Shown: piece by piece, positions 8,732 to 17,740 of the stretch
How positions within the stretch are numbered: the stretch's first letter is position 1
Layout of the letters: the number at the start of each line of letters is the position of its first letter
Origin: Pseudomonas silvicola
GTDB taxonomy: Bacteria; Pseudomonadota; Gammaproteobacteria; Pseudomonadales; Pseudomonadaceae
Direction of reading: 5' to 3'
Length of the DNA: 64,000 nucleotides
Assembly: GCF_026651855.1 (NCBI RefSeq)
Contig: NZ_CP093280.1
Location: 6,160,501 to 6,224,500, forward strand
The notes under the pieces: generated by a model
Databases searched by the model: none
Seen by the model: the letters and a program-made list of their open reading frames with translations, nothing else
Told to the model about the DNA's origin: nothing
Made by a program: the position numbers and the translations under genes

Positions 8732-11059
8732 ATGACCCTGCCCTCTCGTAAATTTCTGCCATGGCCCACCCGCCAGGCCCCTTGCCTGCTCGGCGGCCTG
8801 TTGCTGGGCAGCTTGTTCGCCGACCCCGCGTGGGCGGCGGACGACACCGCCACCGAACCACGCCTGGACAAGGTGGAAGTGGTGGGCGCGCGCGTCACCG
8901 AGGCCAGCGCGGCCATCGGCGAAGACAAGATCAGCAATACCCTGGCCATTTCCCACCAGGCGCTGTTGTCAGCGCCTGCCGGCACCTCGGGGCTGAAGAT
9001 GCTGGAGAACCTGCCGGGTTTCAACGTGCAGGTCAACGACGCCCTGGGCCTGTACGAATTCGGCAACTCGGTATTCGTGCGCGCCTTCAACCTGCAGCAG
9101 ATCGGCTTCTCCATCGACGGTGTGCCCCTGGGGCGTACCGACCAGTTCGGCGGCAGCCCTATCTACCGCTACGTCGACAACGAGAACACCGAGCGGGTCA
9201 CCGCCTCCACCGGGGCCGGTGACGTGTCCCAGGCGGGCTATGCCTCCCTGGGCCCGTACGTGGACTATCAGACCAGCAACCCCACCCCCACGCCCGGGGC
9301 CAACGTCTCCTATACCCTGGGCAGCGACAGCCTGCGGCGCAGTTTCGTCAAGCTGCAGAGCGGCGAGTACCAGGGCCTGTCGGCATACGTCAGCCGCTCG
9401 AAAATCGACGGCGACCTGTGGCGCGGACCGGGTACCATCGACCGCGAACACATCGAGGCCAAGGTGCGCTACCGCTTCGGCGACCACAATGAGGTGTGGC
9501 TGCGTTCGGTGTACAACTCGTTCTACGACTACGACTCGCCGTCCATCACCCTGGCTCAGTACCACGGCACCGCCAACGACCCGTTCGGGCGCTCGGGCCG
9601 CGACTTCGCCTACCTGGGGAGCGTGCCCACCCTGGCCGAAACCGTGCCGGGGGTGCGCTACAGCAACCCCAACTACAACCAGTACTACAAGCAGGCGGTG
9701 AACCAGCGGCGCGATACCCTGACCAGCCTGGGCGGCACCTTCGAGATCAGCCCGGACCTGACGAACTACACCACCCTGTACTACGAGGCCAAGAAAGGCT
9801 TCGGCGTGTCTCCCGAGTCCTACGCCACTTCACTGGCCTTGCACAACGCTGAAAGCAATGTCGCCGGGCTGTATGAGCCCAATGGCGTGCAATACGGCCT
9901 GTCGTCCCTGAGCGGCCACCGCTTCGGCGGGCTGACCGGCCTGCGCTGGAATACCGGCCAGCACGAAATCGACACCGGCCTGTGGGCCGAGACCGACGTG
10001 TTCAACCGCCAGCAGGCGCGCTACAACCTCAGCGACGGCAGCCCCGACGGCGAGCCCCTGCTGGATGAACCGGTGCACTTGCAGGGTGACTTCACCTCCA
10101 CGCGCAACTCATTGCAATTTCATGTGAAAGACACCTGGTCCCTGCTGGACGAACGCCTGCGCCTGCAATACGGCTTCAAGAGCCTGCACCTGGACTACCG
10201 CATCGAGGGCTACCGCAACGCGGGCGACTACATCAACGAGCGCCAGCCGCGCCTGAGCACTGAATGGAACGACGCGTTCCTGCCGCAGGTAGGCCTGGTG
10301 TACAACCTGACCGGTGACAGCCAGGTGTTCGCCTCGTACTCGGAAAACATGGCCCTGCCCCGCGGCGCCGATGACATCTACCGTGCCGGCAGCCCATCGG
10401 TACCGGCGCCCGAGGCGGAGCGCTCGAAGAACTACGAAGTGGGCTACCGCCTCAACCACCCCACCTTCAACGCGGCCTGGGCGCTGTACCGCACCGACTT
10501 TGACAACCGCCTGCAGTCGTTCGCCTCGCCGGTGCCGGGCAGCAGCCAGGTTGAAACCTACTACCAGAACGTCGGCAAGGTGGTGGCCTACGGCAGTGAG
10601 CTGAGCGGCCAGTGGAAACCCCCGGTGCTGGGCAGCAAGGTGGTGTTCAACGGCAGCGCCACCTACAACAAGTCCACGTTCAAGAACGATGCCGCGGGCC
10701 TGTCCCTGCGCGGCAACGACGTGCCCGACAGCCCGCGCTGGATGGCTCAGGCCGGGGTCACCTACGAGCTGGCGCCCTGGGCGTTGCTGAACTTCACCGG
10801 GCGTTTCACCGGCGAGCGCTATAGCAACTTCACCAACACCGAATCGGTGCCCGGCTACACCGTGTACAGCGCCTACCTGGACCTGGGCGGCCAACAAGTG
10901 CACTACGGCCCGCTGAAGAACGTGAAGCTGCGCTTCAACCTCGACAACCTCTTCGACAAGGACTACCTGGGCTACATCTACACCACCAGCGACGGCGCGG
11001 CGTCGTACCGCCCCGGCTCGCCACGCACCTTCCAGACCACCCTGAGCATGGAGTTCTGA
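8732..11059 (+). CDS. TonB-dependent receptor paired with a dipeptidase
   Basis: This is a 775-residue outer-membrane receptor. Start ATG 8732 has AAGGAC just upstream and is followed by a signal peptide (cleavage near AWA-ADD). The much longer upstream open frame is not coding. The TonB box region reads DKVEVVGAR. The plug (LKMLENLPGFNVQVNDALGL, then SVFVRAFNLQQIGFSIDGVP) is of a different subfamily from the other three receptors in the window. The barrel ends in a terminal phenylalanine (TTLSMEF). No STN domain is present. The dipeptidase gene begins 1 base after its stop, so receptor and peptidase are one transcript and the ligand may be a peptide. Confidence 0.93.
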   Translation: MTLPSRKFLPWPTRQAPCLLGGLLLGSLFADPAWAADDTATEPRLDKVEVVGARVTEASAAIGEDKISNTLAISHQALLSAPAGTSGLKMLENLPGFNVQVNDALGLYEFGNSVFVRAFNLQQIGFSIDGVPLGRTDQFGGSPIYRYVDNENTERVTASTGAGDVSQAGYASLGPYVDYQTSNPTPTPGANVSYTLGSDSLRRSFVKLQSGEYQGLSAYVSRSKIDGDLWRGPGTIDREHIEAKVRYRFGDHNEVWLRSVYNSFYDYDSPSITLAQYHGTANDPFGRSGRDFAYLGSVPTLAETVPGVRYSNPNYNQYYKQAVNQRRDTLTSLGGTFEISPDLTNYTTLYYEAKKGFGVSPESYATSLALHNAESNVAGLYEPNGVQYGLSSLSGHRFGGLTGLRWNTGQHEIDTGLWAETDVFNRQQARYNLSDGSPDGEPLLDEPVHLQGDFTSTRNSLQFHVKDTWSLLDERLRLQYGFKSLHLDYRIEGYRNAGDYINERQPRLSTEWNDAFLPQVGLVYNLTGDSQVFASYSENMALPRGADDIYRAGSPSVPAPEAERSKNYEVGYRLNHPTFNAAWALYRTDFDNRLQSFASPVPGSSQVETYYQNVGKVVAYGSELSGQWKPPVLGSKVVFNGSATYNKSTFKNDAAGLSLRGNDVPDSPRWMAQAGVTYELAPWALLNFTGRFTGERYSNFTNTESVPGYTVYSAYLDLGGQQVHYGPLKNVKLRFNLDNLFDKDYLGYIYTTSDGAASYRPGSPRTFQTTLSMEF

Positions 11060-11060
11060 T

Positions 11061-12275
11061 ATGCACCTGCGCCTTTGCGCCCTGACCCTGGCCTTGCTGC
11101 CCTGGCTGGCCCACGCCGATGACACGGTAGTGAGCCCCGCCACCCTGGCCTTGCACCAGCGCTTACTGGTGCTGGACAGCCACCTGGATACCCCCCTGGA
11201 CCTGACCCGCCCCGGCTGGGACATCACCCAACGCCATGACTACCGCCAGGACGGTAGCCAGGTGGACGTGCCGCGCATGATCGACGGCGGGCTGGACGGT
11301 GGCTTCTTCGCGGTATACACGCCTCAGCAACCGCTGACCGATGAAGGCCGCGCGTACGCCAGCGCCTACGGCCTGGCGACGTTGACGCGCATCCGCGACA
11401 TGATCGACCGCAACCCGGACACCTTCGCCCTCGCACTCACCCCCGAAGACGCCCGGCGCATCGCCGCCCAAGGCAAGCGCGTGGTGTTCATCAGCATGGA
11501 AAACGCCGAGCCGCTGGCCGCCGACCCTGCCCTGCTGAACACCTACTACCGCCAAGGCCTGCGCATGCTCGGCCTGGTGCACTTCGCCGACAACGAACTG
11601 GCCGACTCGGCCACCGCGCTCCCGCACTGGAAAGGCCTGAGCCCGGAGGGCCGGCAATTGGTGACCCAGGCCAACCGCCTGGGTATTCTGCTGGACGTGT
11701 CCCATGCCAGCGACGCGGTGTTCGACCAGATACTGGCGCAGTCCACCGCGCCCATCATTGCCTCGCATTCCAGCAGCCGCGCGGTCAACCCGCACCCGCG
11801 CAACCTCGATGACGCGCGCTTGCGCCAACTGGCCGCCAAGGGCGGGGTGGTGCAGGTCAATACCTACAGCGACTACCTGGTACCGCTCAAGCCCAACCCG
11901 GAGCGCAACAAGGCCCTGGCCGCCCTCGGCGCACGTTTCCACAACCTGGCCGCGCTGAGCCCGGAGCAGAGCCATGCGCTGTACCAGGATTACCACGCCA
12001 TCGACACGAAGTACCCGCAACCCAAGGCCGACCTGGACGTGTTCATGAAGCACCTGTTGCACATTCTGCAGGTGGTGGGGCCGGAGCATGTGGGCATCGG
12101 TGCCGACTGGGATGGTGGTGGTGGCGTGACGGGGCTGGAGGACGTCAGCCAGTTGCCGAAGATCAGCCAGCGCCTGCTGGACGCCGGCTATAGCGAGAAG
12201 GATCTGGCCAACATCTGGGGCGGCAACCTGCTGCGTGTGCTGCAGGCGGCGCAGGATGGGGCGGCCAAAGGCTGA
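11061..12275 (+). CDS. Membrane dipeptidase family protein (M19)
   Basis: This is a 404-residue zinc dipeptidase of the renal dipeptidase family, which splits dipeptides and sometimes D-amino-acid or cysteinyl-glycine bonds. Metal ligands expected for the family are all present: H41 and D43 in DSHLDTP, E146 in SMENAEPL, H214 in DVSHASD and H235 in ASHSSSR. An N-terminal signal peptide (MHLRLCALTLALLPWLAHA) suggests periplasmic location. The start ATG is 1 base after the TonB receptor stop. Cys-Gly hydrolysis would fit the sulfur-linked neighbourhood, but this is speculation. Confidence 0.93.
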   Translation: MHLRLCALTLALLPWLAHADDTVVSPATLALHQRLLVLDSHLDTPLDLTRPGWDITQRHDYRQDGSQVDVPRMIDGGLDGGFFAVYTPQQPLTDEGRAYASAYGLATLTRIRDMIDRNPDTFALALTPEDARRIAAQGKRVVFISMENAEPLAADPALLNTYYRQGLRMLGLVHFADNELADSATALPHWKGLSPEGRQLVTQANRLGILLDVSHASDAVFDQILAQSTAPIIASHSSSRAVNPHPRNLDDARLRQLAAKGGVVQVNTYSDYLVPLKPNPERNKALAALGARFHNLAALSPEQSHALYQDYHAIDTKYPQPKADLDVFMKHLLHILQVVGPEHVGIGADWDGGGGVTGLEDVSQLPKISQRLLDAGYSEKDLANIWGGNLLRVLQAAQDGAAKG

Positions 12276-12324
12276 CAGCGGGCCGGCCGCTACGGGGGCG
12301 TGTGTGCCACGTCGGCGGCAGACG

Positions 12325-12831
12325 GCCAGGTTCGCGCGCGCCGTTGCAGGACCGGGCGCCAGGTCGGGAAGCGGACAACGCGATCGACCTGGCGGGCCCC
12401 TTCCCGAGCTTCGCCCGGTCCTACAGGGTTGCCGTGGCCGCGTCGGCGATGCACGCGCCAGGCTCGCGCGTGCCGTTGTGGGACCGGGCGCCAGCTCGGG
12501 AAGCGGACAACGCGATCGACCTGGCGGGCCCCTTCCCGAGCTTCGCCCGGTCCCACAGGGTTGCCGTGGCCGCGTCGGCGATGCACGCGCCAGGCTCGCG
12601 CGTGCCGTTGTGGGACCGGGCGCCAGCTCGGGAAGCGGACAACGCGGTCGACCTGGCGGGCCCCTTCCCGAGCTTCGCCCGGTCCCACAGGGTTGCCGTG
12701 GCCGCGTCGGCGATGCACGCGCCAGGTTCGCGCGCGCCGTTGCAGGACCGGGCGCCAGGTCGGGAAGCGGACAACGCGGTCGACCTGGCGGGCCCCTTCC
12801 CGAGCTTCGCCCGGTCCTACACGGTTTCCAC
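12325..12831. repeat. 132-bp tandem array of REP doublets (about 3.8 copies)
   Basis: Four units begin at 12325, 12457, 12589 and 12721, exactly 132 bases apart, and the last is incomplete. Each unit contains two inverted REP sequences (ACCGGGCGCC...CTCGGGAAG and CTTCCCGAGCTTCGCCCGGT). Units 1 and 4 share one variant (TTGCAGGACC, GGTCCTACA), and units 2 and 3 share another (TTGTGGGACC, GGTCCCACA). The long open frames here on both strands, about 200 codons each, are products of the repeats and are not genes. The array fills the gap between the dipeptidase and GH31 genes. Confidence 0.95.
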
Positions 12832-12837
12832 GGCCTA

Positions 12838-12853
12838 GCGGCCGTGAGGCCGC
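12838..12853. terminator. GC hairpin between convergent genes
   Basis: GCGGCC-GTGA-GGCCGC forms a 6-bp stem just outside the tandem array and before the stop of the convergent GH31 gene. It may end transcription from either side. There is no T-run. Confidence 0.35.
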
Positions 12854-12894
12854 GGTGGCCTGCGCGTTCGTGATGCGGCCAGGTCCCCTGGTGT

Positions 12895-15267
12895 CTACGG
12901 GCGGATCAGGGGGTAACGGTCGGTGGCCTGGCCATTGATGTACAACGGCCGGGTTTCGCCTGGGCGCAAAGTGACGGCCAGGGCTTGCCAGGCCGGGCGG
13001 AAATCGCCGCGCTGGGTAATGGTCAGGTCGATGCGCTGGCTATCACTGCGCAAGGTCCAATCCAGCCATAGCGCATGGCCTTGCTGCCAGCCATGGCTTT
13101 CCCCGTCGTCCTCGAACAACTGCCCACGCCCTTCCCCGACGCCCGGCGCGGCGAACAGCAGCAGTTCGCGCTGGTCATCCCGGGCGACATCCACTGCCGC
13201 GCAACGCGCCGACAACGGCAAGGCAGCCCCCGCGCGTACCAGCAGCGGCAACCGGTCCAGCGGGGCGTCGAGCACCACCGTTTGCCCGCCCGCATGCCAC
13301 TGGCCGCTGTGGTAGTCGTACCAGCCAAGTTCATTACGCGGCAGGTACACCGCGCGGGCCACCTCGCCCTGGGTCACCACACTGGCCACCAGCACATCAC
13401 GGCCAAGCATGAAGTCGTCGGTTTCCTCAAACGTGCGCTCATCATGCTCATGGTCGAGGAAGGTCGGGCGCAACATCGGCTCGTCATCGACGCTGGCCTG
13501 CCACAACAGCGTGTAGAAGTACGGCAGCCACCGGTAGCGCAGGTTGATCGCGGCGCGAATCGCCGGTGTCACCTGGGCATGCATCCACGGCTCGTTGACA
13601 CTGTGGTCATCGTTCCAGGAATGGATGGTAAAACGCGGGTGCATCACGCCATTCTGCACCCAGCGCACGAACAGCTCGGCGTCGGGCCTGGCACCGCTGA
13701 ACCCGCCAACATCATGACCGATGTTGTACAAGCCCGACAGGCTCATGCCCAGGCCCATGCGCGTGTTGTAGCGCAGGGTCTGCCAACTGGTGCGGTTGTC
13801 GCCACTCCACGTTTGCACGTAACGCTGCATGCCAGCGCAACCTGAACGGGAAATCAGGTACGGGCGCTTGTGCGGGGCGAAACGCTGCTGGGCCTGCATG
13901 GACGCGCGCATCATCAGCAACGGCATCACCGGGCGAATGAGCTTGATGGCGATGGGGCGGCCGAAACCGTGGCAGCGGGCGTCGCCGTCCCACACCTCGT
14001 ACTCGTTGTTGTCGTTCCAGGTCGAGTCGATGCCCAACCGCAGCAACTGCTCGGTGACATTGGCCTGCCACCAGGCGATGGTCGCGGGGTTGGTGAAGTC
14101 CAGGTGCGAACCTTCGTCGTCCCAGAACACCGAGCGCTCCGGCAGGTCACCTTCGGAGTCGGCAATGAACAGGTCCTGCTCGGCCACACGGGCGTACTGC
14201 GGGTGGTCTTGCAGCAAGCACGGCTTGATGTTGGCCGCCAACTTCAAGCCGGCAGCGTGAAAGGCCTCGCTCAGCGCGCGGGGTTCCGGCACCTTGTCGT
14301 GGTTCCAGTGGAACACGTAGCGCTTGTCGCCAATGGAGGTGTACCCGGAAGACAATTGAAACGAGTCGCAGGGAATCTGGTGTTCGCGGCACAGCTCGAT
14401 GAACTTCAGCAACTGCTGCTGGGCATCGGGGGCGTCGGTGTAATGCATGGTGGAGCCGCTGTAACCCAGGCTCCACTTGGGCCCGAACAGGGTCTTGCCG
14501 GTCAGGCGCACGAAGGCTTTGGTGACGTCGAGCACGCGCGGGCCCAGGAACAGGTAATAGTCCAGGTCCCCGGCCTGGGCTTCGTAGCGGCGATACGGCG
14601 CGTGGTAGTTGTCCAGTTCGTTGCCCAGGTCCAGCCAACTGCTGCTGAGGTTGTCGTAGAACAGGCCGAAGCTGACGCCGGCGCGCCGGGTGATGGTGAA
14701 CGGGATGTGCTTGTACAGCGGGTCGGTGCTGGCGGCGTTGTAGCCCATGGCATCGAGGTTGCGCATCTCGAAGCGACGGCCACTGCGTTCCAGATCACCG
14801 GTTTTCTCCCCCAGGCCGTAGTAATGGTCGTCGGGTTGGCGGCGCTGGTAGTGCGCGACACCTTGCCCGCCCGCCCCCAGCCAATAGGCGCTGGTGGGAC
14901 GGTCGTCGGCGAGCGGCTGCCAGGTGTCGTGTTCGTCACGGTACTCCCACTGCAACCACAACGGCTGGTGCACGGTTACCCGCAGGCGCTCGGTGGCCAG
15001 GGTCAGGCCGTGTTCGTGCTGGTCGAAGGTAAACGGCGGCAAGCCGAACCCTTCCAGACTCTCGCGGGGCCGGCCTTCCCAGGGCACATCCTGGTCGGGC
15101 GCGATGGACCAGGTACGGTCCAGGGCCAGTTCCCCCTGGCGCTTGACCAGCACGCGGAACATCGAGGTTTCCAGCACGTACAGGCAGAACAAATGACGGC
15201 CATCGACCTTCAGGGCCACATGATGCGGGCCTCGGTGCTCCAGCGTCCAATGCTTCAGGGTTTTCAT
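12895..15267 (-). CDS. GH31 family alpha-glycosidase
   Basis: This is a 790-residue glycoside hydrolase of family 31 (alpha-glucosidase/xylosidase type), a retaining enzyme. The catalytic nucleophile region reads GIDSTWNDNNEYEVW, where the family usually has WxDMNEP, and its aspartate is kept. The acid/base aspartate lies in WSGDNRTSWQTL, followed by the family signature GHDVGGFSG. No signal peptide is seen, so it is probably cytoplasmic and acts on an imported oligosaccharide. The upstream MFS gene ends 16 bases before this start and probably brings the substrate in. Confidence 0.92.
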   Translation of the reverse strand: MKTLKHWTLEHRGPHHVALKVDGRHLFCLYVLETSMFRVLVKRQGELALDRTWSIAPDQDVPWEGRPRESLEGFGLPPFTFDQHEHGLTLATERLRVTVHQPLWLQWEYRDEHDTWQPLADDRPTSAYWLGAGGQGVAHYQRRQPDDHYYGLGEKTGDLERSGRRFEMRNLDAMGYNAASTDPLYKHIPFTITRRAGVSFGLFYDNLSSSWLDLGNELDNYHAPYRRYEAQAGDLDYYLFLGPRVLDVTKAFVRLTGKTLFGPKWSLGYSGSTMHYTDAPDAQQQLLKFIELCREHQIPCDSFQLSSGYTSIGDKRYVFHWNHDKVPEPRALSEAFHAAGLKLAANIKPCLLQDHPQYARVAEQDLFIADSEGDLPERSVFWDDEGSHLDFTNPATIAWWQANVTEQLLRLGIDSTWNDNNEYEVWDGDARCHGFGRPIAIKLIRPVMPLLMMRASMQAQQRFAPHKRPYLISRSGCAGMQRYVQTWSGDNRTSWQTLRYNTRMGLGMSLSGLYNIGHDVGGFSGARPDAELFVRWVQNGVMHPRFTIHSWNDDHSVNEPWMHAQVTPAIRAAINLRYRWLPYFYTLLWQASVDDEPMLRPTFLDHEHDERTFEETDDFMLGRDVLVASVVTQGEVARAVYLPRNELGWYDYHSGQWHAGGQTVVLDAPLDRLPLLVRAGAALPLSARCAAVDVARDDQRELLLFAAPGVGEGRGQLFEDDGESHGWQQGHALWLDWTLRSDSQRIDLTITQRGDFRPAWQALAVTLRPGETRPLYINGQATDRYPLIRP

Positions 15268-15283
15268 CAGTCAGTCCCGTATT

Positions 15284-16606
15284 TCAGGTGGCAGGGGTAG
15301 CGGTGACGGCGCGCGCGGTGCGGCGCTCGGCAATGAACAGCACCATGAACAGGCAACCGAGCAAGTCGAAGAAGCCCATGGCGATAAAGATCGGGTCGAA
15401 GCCGAAGGTGTCGGTGGTCAGGCCGATCACCAGAGAGAACAGGAAGCTGGCGATCCACGCGCACGAGCCGCGCATGCCGTTGACCGTGGCCATCTGGCTT
15501 TTGTCGAAGGTCTCGACCACCAGGGCGCTGAGCATGCAGGAGATGATCTGGTGGCCGAAACCGCCGATGGAGATCAGCGCGATGGCCACGTAAGGGTCGC
15601 GCGTCAGCGCCACGCCGGCCAGCGACAGCATCAGCACCGCGCCACTGGCGGAGCTGGCCACCACCGCGTTGACTCGCGCACAGCCGAACAGGCGGGTGTA
15701 CAGGCGAGTCAGGTAACCGCTGGCGACACTGCCCAGGTCGGCGGCCAGAAAAGGCACCCAGGCAAACAAGGCGATCTGCTTGAGGTCCATGCCACGCTCG
15801 TTGGCCAGGTACAACGGCACCCAGAAACTCAGTACGGCCCACGCCGGCTCCGCCATGAAGGCAGGTATCGCGATACCGTAGAAACGCCGGTTACCGAGCA
15901 CCGAGCGCAAGGTGGGTAGTAATGGTTGGCGCGGCAGCTCCGGTTCCTGGTCCTGAAGGATCAGGGCGCGCTCGCTGTCGCTGAGCCGCCCGTGGCGCTG
16001 CGGCGCCTGGTACAGCCACCACCACAGCACCACCCAGGTGGCTGCCAGTACCCCGGAAAACATGAACGCACCACGCCAGCCAAATGACACATGGGCCATC
16101 ACGATAATGGGCGGCGCCAGCATGGCACCCACCGAAAAACCGACCCCGGCCCAACCGGCCGCTACCGGCCGTTCCTTGCGCGGGAACCACTCCCCCAGGG
16201 TCTTGGCGGTCGCGGGCGTGGCCGCCGCTTCGGCGCCGCCCATGAAGAAACGCAGCAACGCCAGTTGCAACCAGGTACCGACCCCGGCATGCGCCATGCA
16301 CACCACTGCCCATACCGTGGCGCAGAGCATGAAGCCGACCTTGAGGCCCACCACGTCGATGAGCCAGCCACACAACGGCTGGAAGAAGGTGTAAGCCAAC
16401 TGGAACGCACCCACCACGTAGGAGTACTGCTGGGTACTCATGCTCAGCTCGGTCTTGAGCTCCGGCGCCAGAATGCCCAGGGAATTGCGGGTGATGTAAT
16501 TGACCGTCACCCCCAGCAGGAACAGGCCCAGCATCCACCAGCGCAGGTGCCTGACCGTGGCGCGAACGCCCACGGCTTCGCGAGTCACGCGTGTTTTCGT
16601 CGTCAT
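15284..16606 (-). CDS. MFS transporter, anion:cation symporter-like
   Basis: This is a 440-residue inner-membrane transporter with about 12 membrane helices. It resembles the ACS (hexuronate/galactonate) branch of the major facilitator superfamily, with VNYITRNSLGILAPELKTEL, GEWFPRKERPVA and GFGHQIISCMLSALVVETF. I chose ATG 16606; a GTG at 16621 would add five residues. It is the first gene of a two-gene operon with the GH31 enzyme, so a glycoside or sugar acid is a likely substrate. A divergent GntR regulator lies upstream. Confidence 0.9.
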   Translation of the reverse strand: MTTKTRVTREAVGVRATVRHLRWWMLGLFLLGVTVNYITRNSLGILAPELKTELSMSTQQYSYVVGAFQLAYTFFQPLCGWLIDVVGLKVGFMLCATVWAVVCMAHAGVGTWLQLALLRFFMGGAEAAATPATAKTLGEWFPRKERPVAAGWAGVGFSVGAMLAPPIIVMAHVSFGWRGAFMFSGVLAATWVVLWWWLYQAPQRHGRLSDSERALILQDQEPELPRQPLLPTLRSVLGNRRFYGIAIPAFMAEPAWAVLSFWVPLYLANERGMDLKQIALFAWVPFLAADLGSVASGYLTRLYTRLFGCARVNAVVASSASGAVLMLSLAGVALTRDPYVAIALISIGGFGHQIISCMLSALVVETFDKSQMATVNGMRGSCAWIASFLFSLVIGLTTDTFGFDPIFIAMGFFDLLGCLFMVLFIAERRTARAVTATPAT

Positions 16607-17026
16607 GCGGTTACCGATCACCCTGATTGTTTTTATTGGGCGGGAGGCGCTGTTCGGTGAGCCACCCCTTAGACATCATACAAGCATGAAAGCAAGCATT
16701 GATATCGGGTCATACCTTGGCGCTATTACGCTACGAGACAGAAGGGAGAGCCATGGAAAGATCCTTTGCTTTCGGCCTAAGTTGTCGTACAAGTTAAAAG
16801 CACGGGAGGCGCGACTGTCAATAGCGGAGCACGGAGAAAGGAAGGTGAAGCGAAGGGGCTTTTGGCTCCACGGGTACCCGTGGTCGACGCCGTAGTGTTT
16901 CCGCGATCAAGCGTCGCCTGCGCGGCGCTTGATCTAACCATAGAACCACACGTTCCAAGCCCCACAGTGCCTTAGATATTTTCCGTGATATATTACGAAA
17001 AATATCTACCAGGAATGGATCTGCTC
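16607..17026. promoter_or_regulatory. Divergent control region with several palindromes
   Basis: This 420-base intergenic region holds no gene. It has TTGTCGTACAA at 16782-16792, matching the FadR-subfamily GntR consensus TNGTNNNACNA. It also has the perfect 16-base palindrome CCACGGGTACCCGTGG (16868-16883), a 30-base hairpin with GATCAAGCG arms (16905-16934) and the AT-rich palindrome at 16974-17007 listed separately. It must contain promoters for the MFS-GH31 operon and for gntR. Confidence 0.55.
16974..17007. promoter_or_regulatory. 34-bp AT-rich palindrome, candidate GntR operator
   Basis: Two 17-base arms match at 15 positions; the arm sequence is AGATATTTTCCGTGATA. The palindrome ends 19 bases before the gntR start codon, a position suited to autorepression. 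Read on the minus strand it contains GATATTTTTCGTAATATATC, which matches 17 of 20 bases of the site at 31460-31479 upstream of the peptide-binding protein gene. Binding by this GntR protein is an inference. Confidence 0.6.
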
Positions 17027-17740
17027 ATGGCCAGGCACGCCACCCCACCACTCGACAAACAGGCCGTTACCCCGCGTTCAGGCAAGTCGCTGACTGAACA
17101 GGCGTACGCCGCCCTGCGCAGCCAGATCATCACTTGCCAGATGCCGCCTGGGCTGGAAGTGTCCGAGCAGGAGCTGTCCGAACGCCTGGAGATGAGCAAG
17201 ACTCCTGTTCGCGAGGCGCTGATGCGCCTGTGCCTGGAAGGCCTGGTAGAGAGCTACCCGCGCCGGGGCTACCGGATTGCTCCGGTGACCATCAAGGCCA
17301 TCAACGACCTGTTCCACATTCGCGCCGTGCTGGAAGGCGATGCCGCGGCGCTGGCCGCCCGCCATCTCAAGCCCGACGATTTCGCCGCGCTGGAAACCCT
17401 GGCCGATGCGTCCTACCGGCTGGAGGAAAACAAGAGCCGTGAAGATTTCGTCGACGCCAACCGCGAGTTTCACCTGGCCATCAGCCAGGCTTCCGGCAAC
17501 CCGCGCCTGCATGCGCTGGTGGTCAGCCACCTGGAGGAAGGCGAGCGCTTCTTCCACCTGGGCGCCCAGGCCCGCGACATCAATTCCGAGACCAACCGCG
17601 AGCACCACGACCTGCTCGATGTACTGCGCTCAGCAGACCCCGATCAGGCCCGCGCCGTGATGAGCCAGCACATTGAAAGCACCCGCAAGGGCCTGCTGCA
17701 ATCATTGATGGCCGCCGAATACCCGGACATCTCCCTATGA
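17027..17740 (+). CDS. GntR-family transcriptional regulator (FadR subfamily, FCD domain)
   Basis: This is a 237-residue DNA-binding repressor or activator. The N-terminal winged helix-turn-helix is visible (LTEQAYAALRSQIITCQMPPG, then EMSKTPVREALMRLCLEGLVE). The C-terminal all-helical FCD ligand domain has the expected Asp/His residues (DANREFHLAI, then HLEEGERFF and QHIE). I chose ATG 17027; ATG 17015 is also possible. Its stop overlaps the sulfurtransferase start (ATGA), so it is the first gene of the sulfur/peptide locus and probably controls it. Confidence 0.93.
   Translation: MARHATPPLDKQAVTPRSGKSLTEQAYAALRSQIITCQMPPGLEVSEQELSERLEMSKTPVREALMRLCLEGLVESYPRRGYRIAPVTIKAINDLFHIRAVLEGDAAALAARHLKPDDFAALETLADASYRLEENKSREDFVDANREFHLAISQASGNPRLHALVVSHLEEGERFFHLGAQARDINSETNREHHDLLDVLRSADPDQARAVMSQHIESTRKGLLQSLMAAEYPDISL

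Noticed and set aside
12235..12938. Overlapping open frames of about 200 codons on both strands
   Set aside because: They coincide exactly with the 132-bp tandem array and translate into repeated low-complexity peptide. There is no ribosome-binding site and no recognisable family.
13870..15300. 476-codon plus-strand open frame opposite the GH31 gene
   Set aside because: It is antisense to a well-supported enzyme, and its composition is the usual GC-rich shadow.
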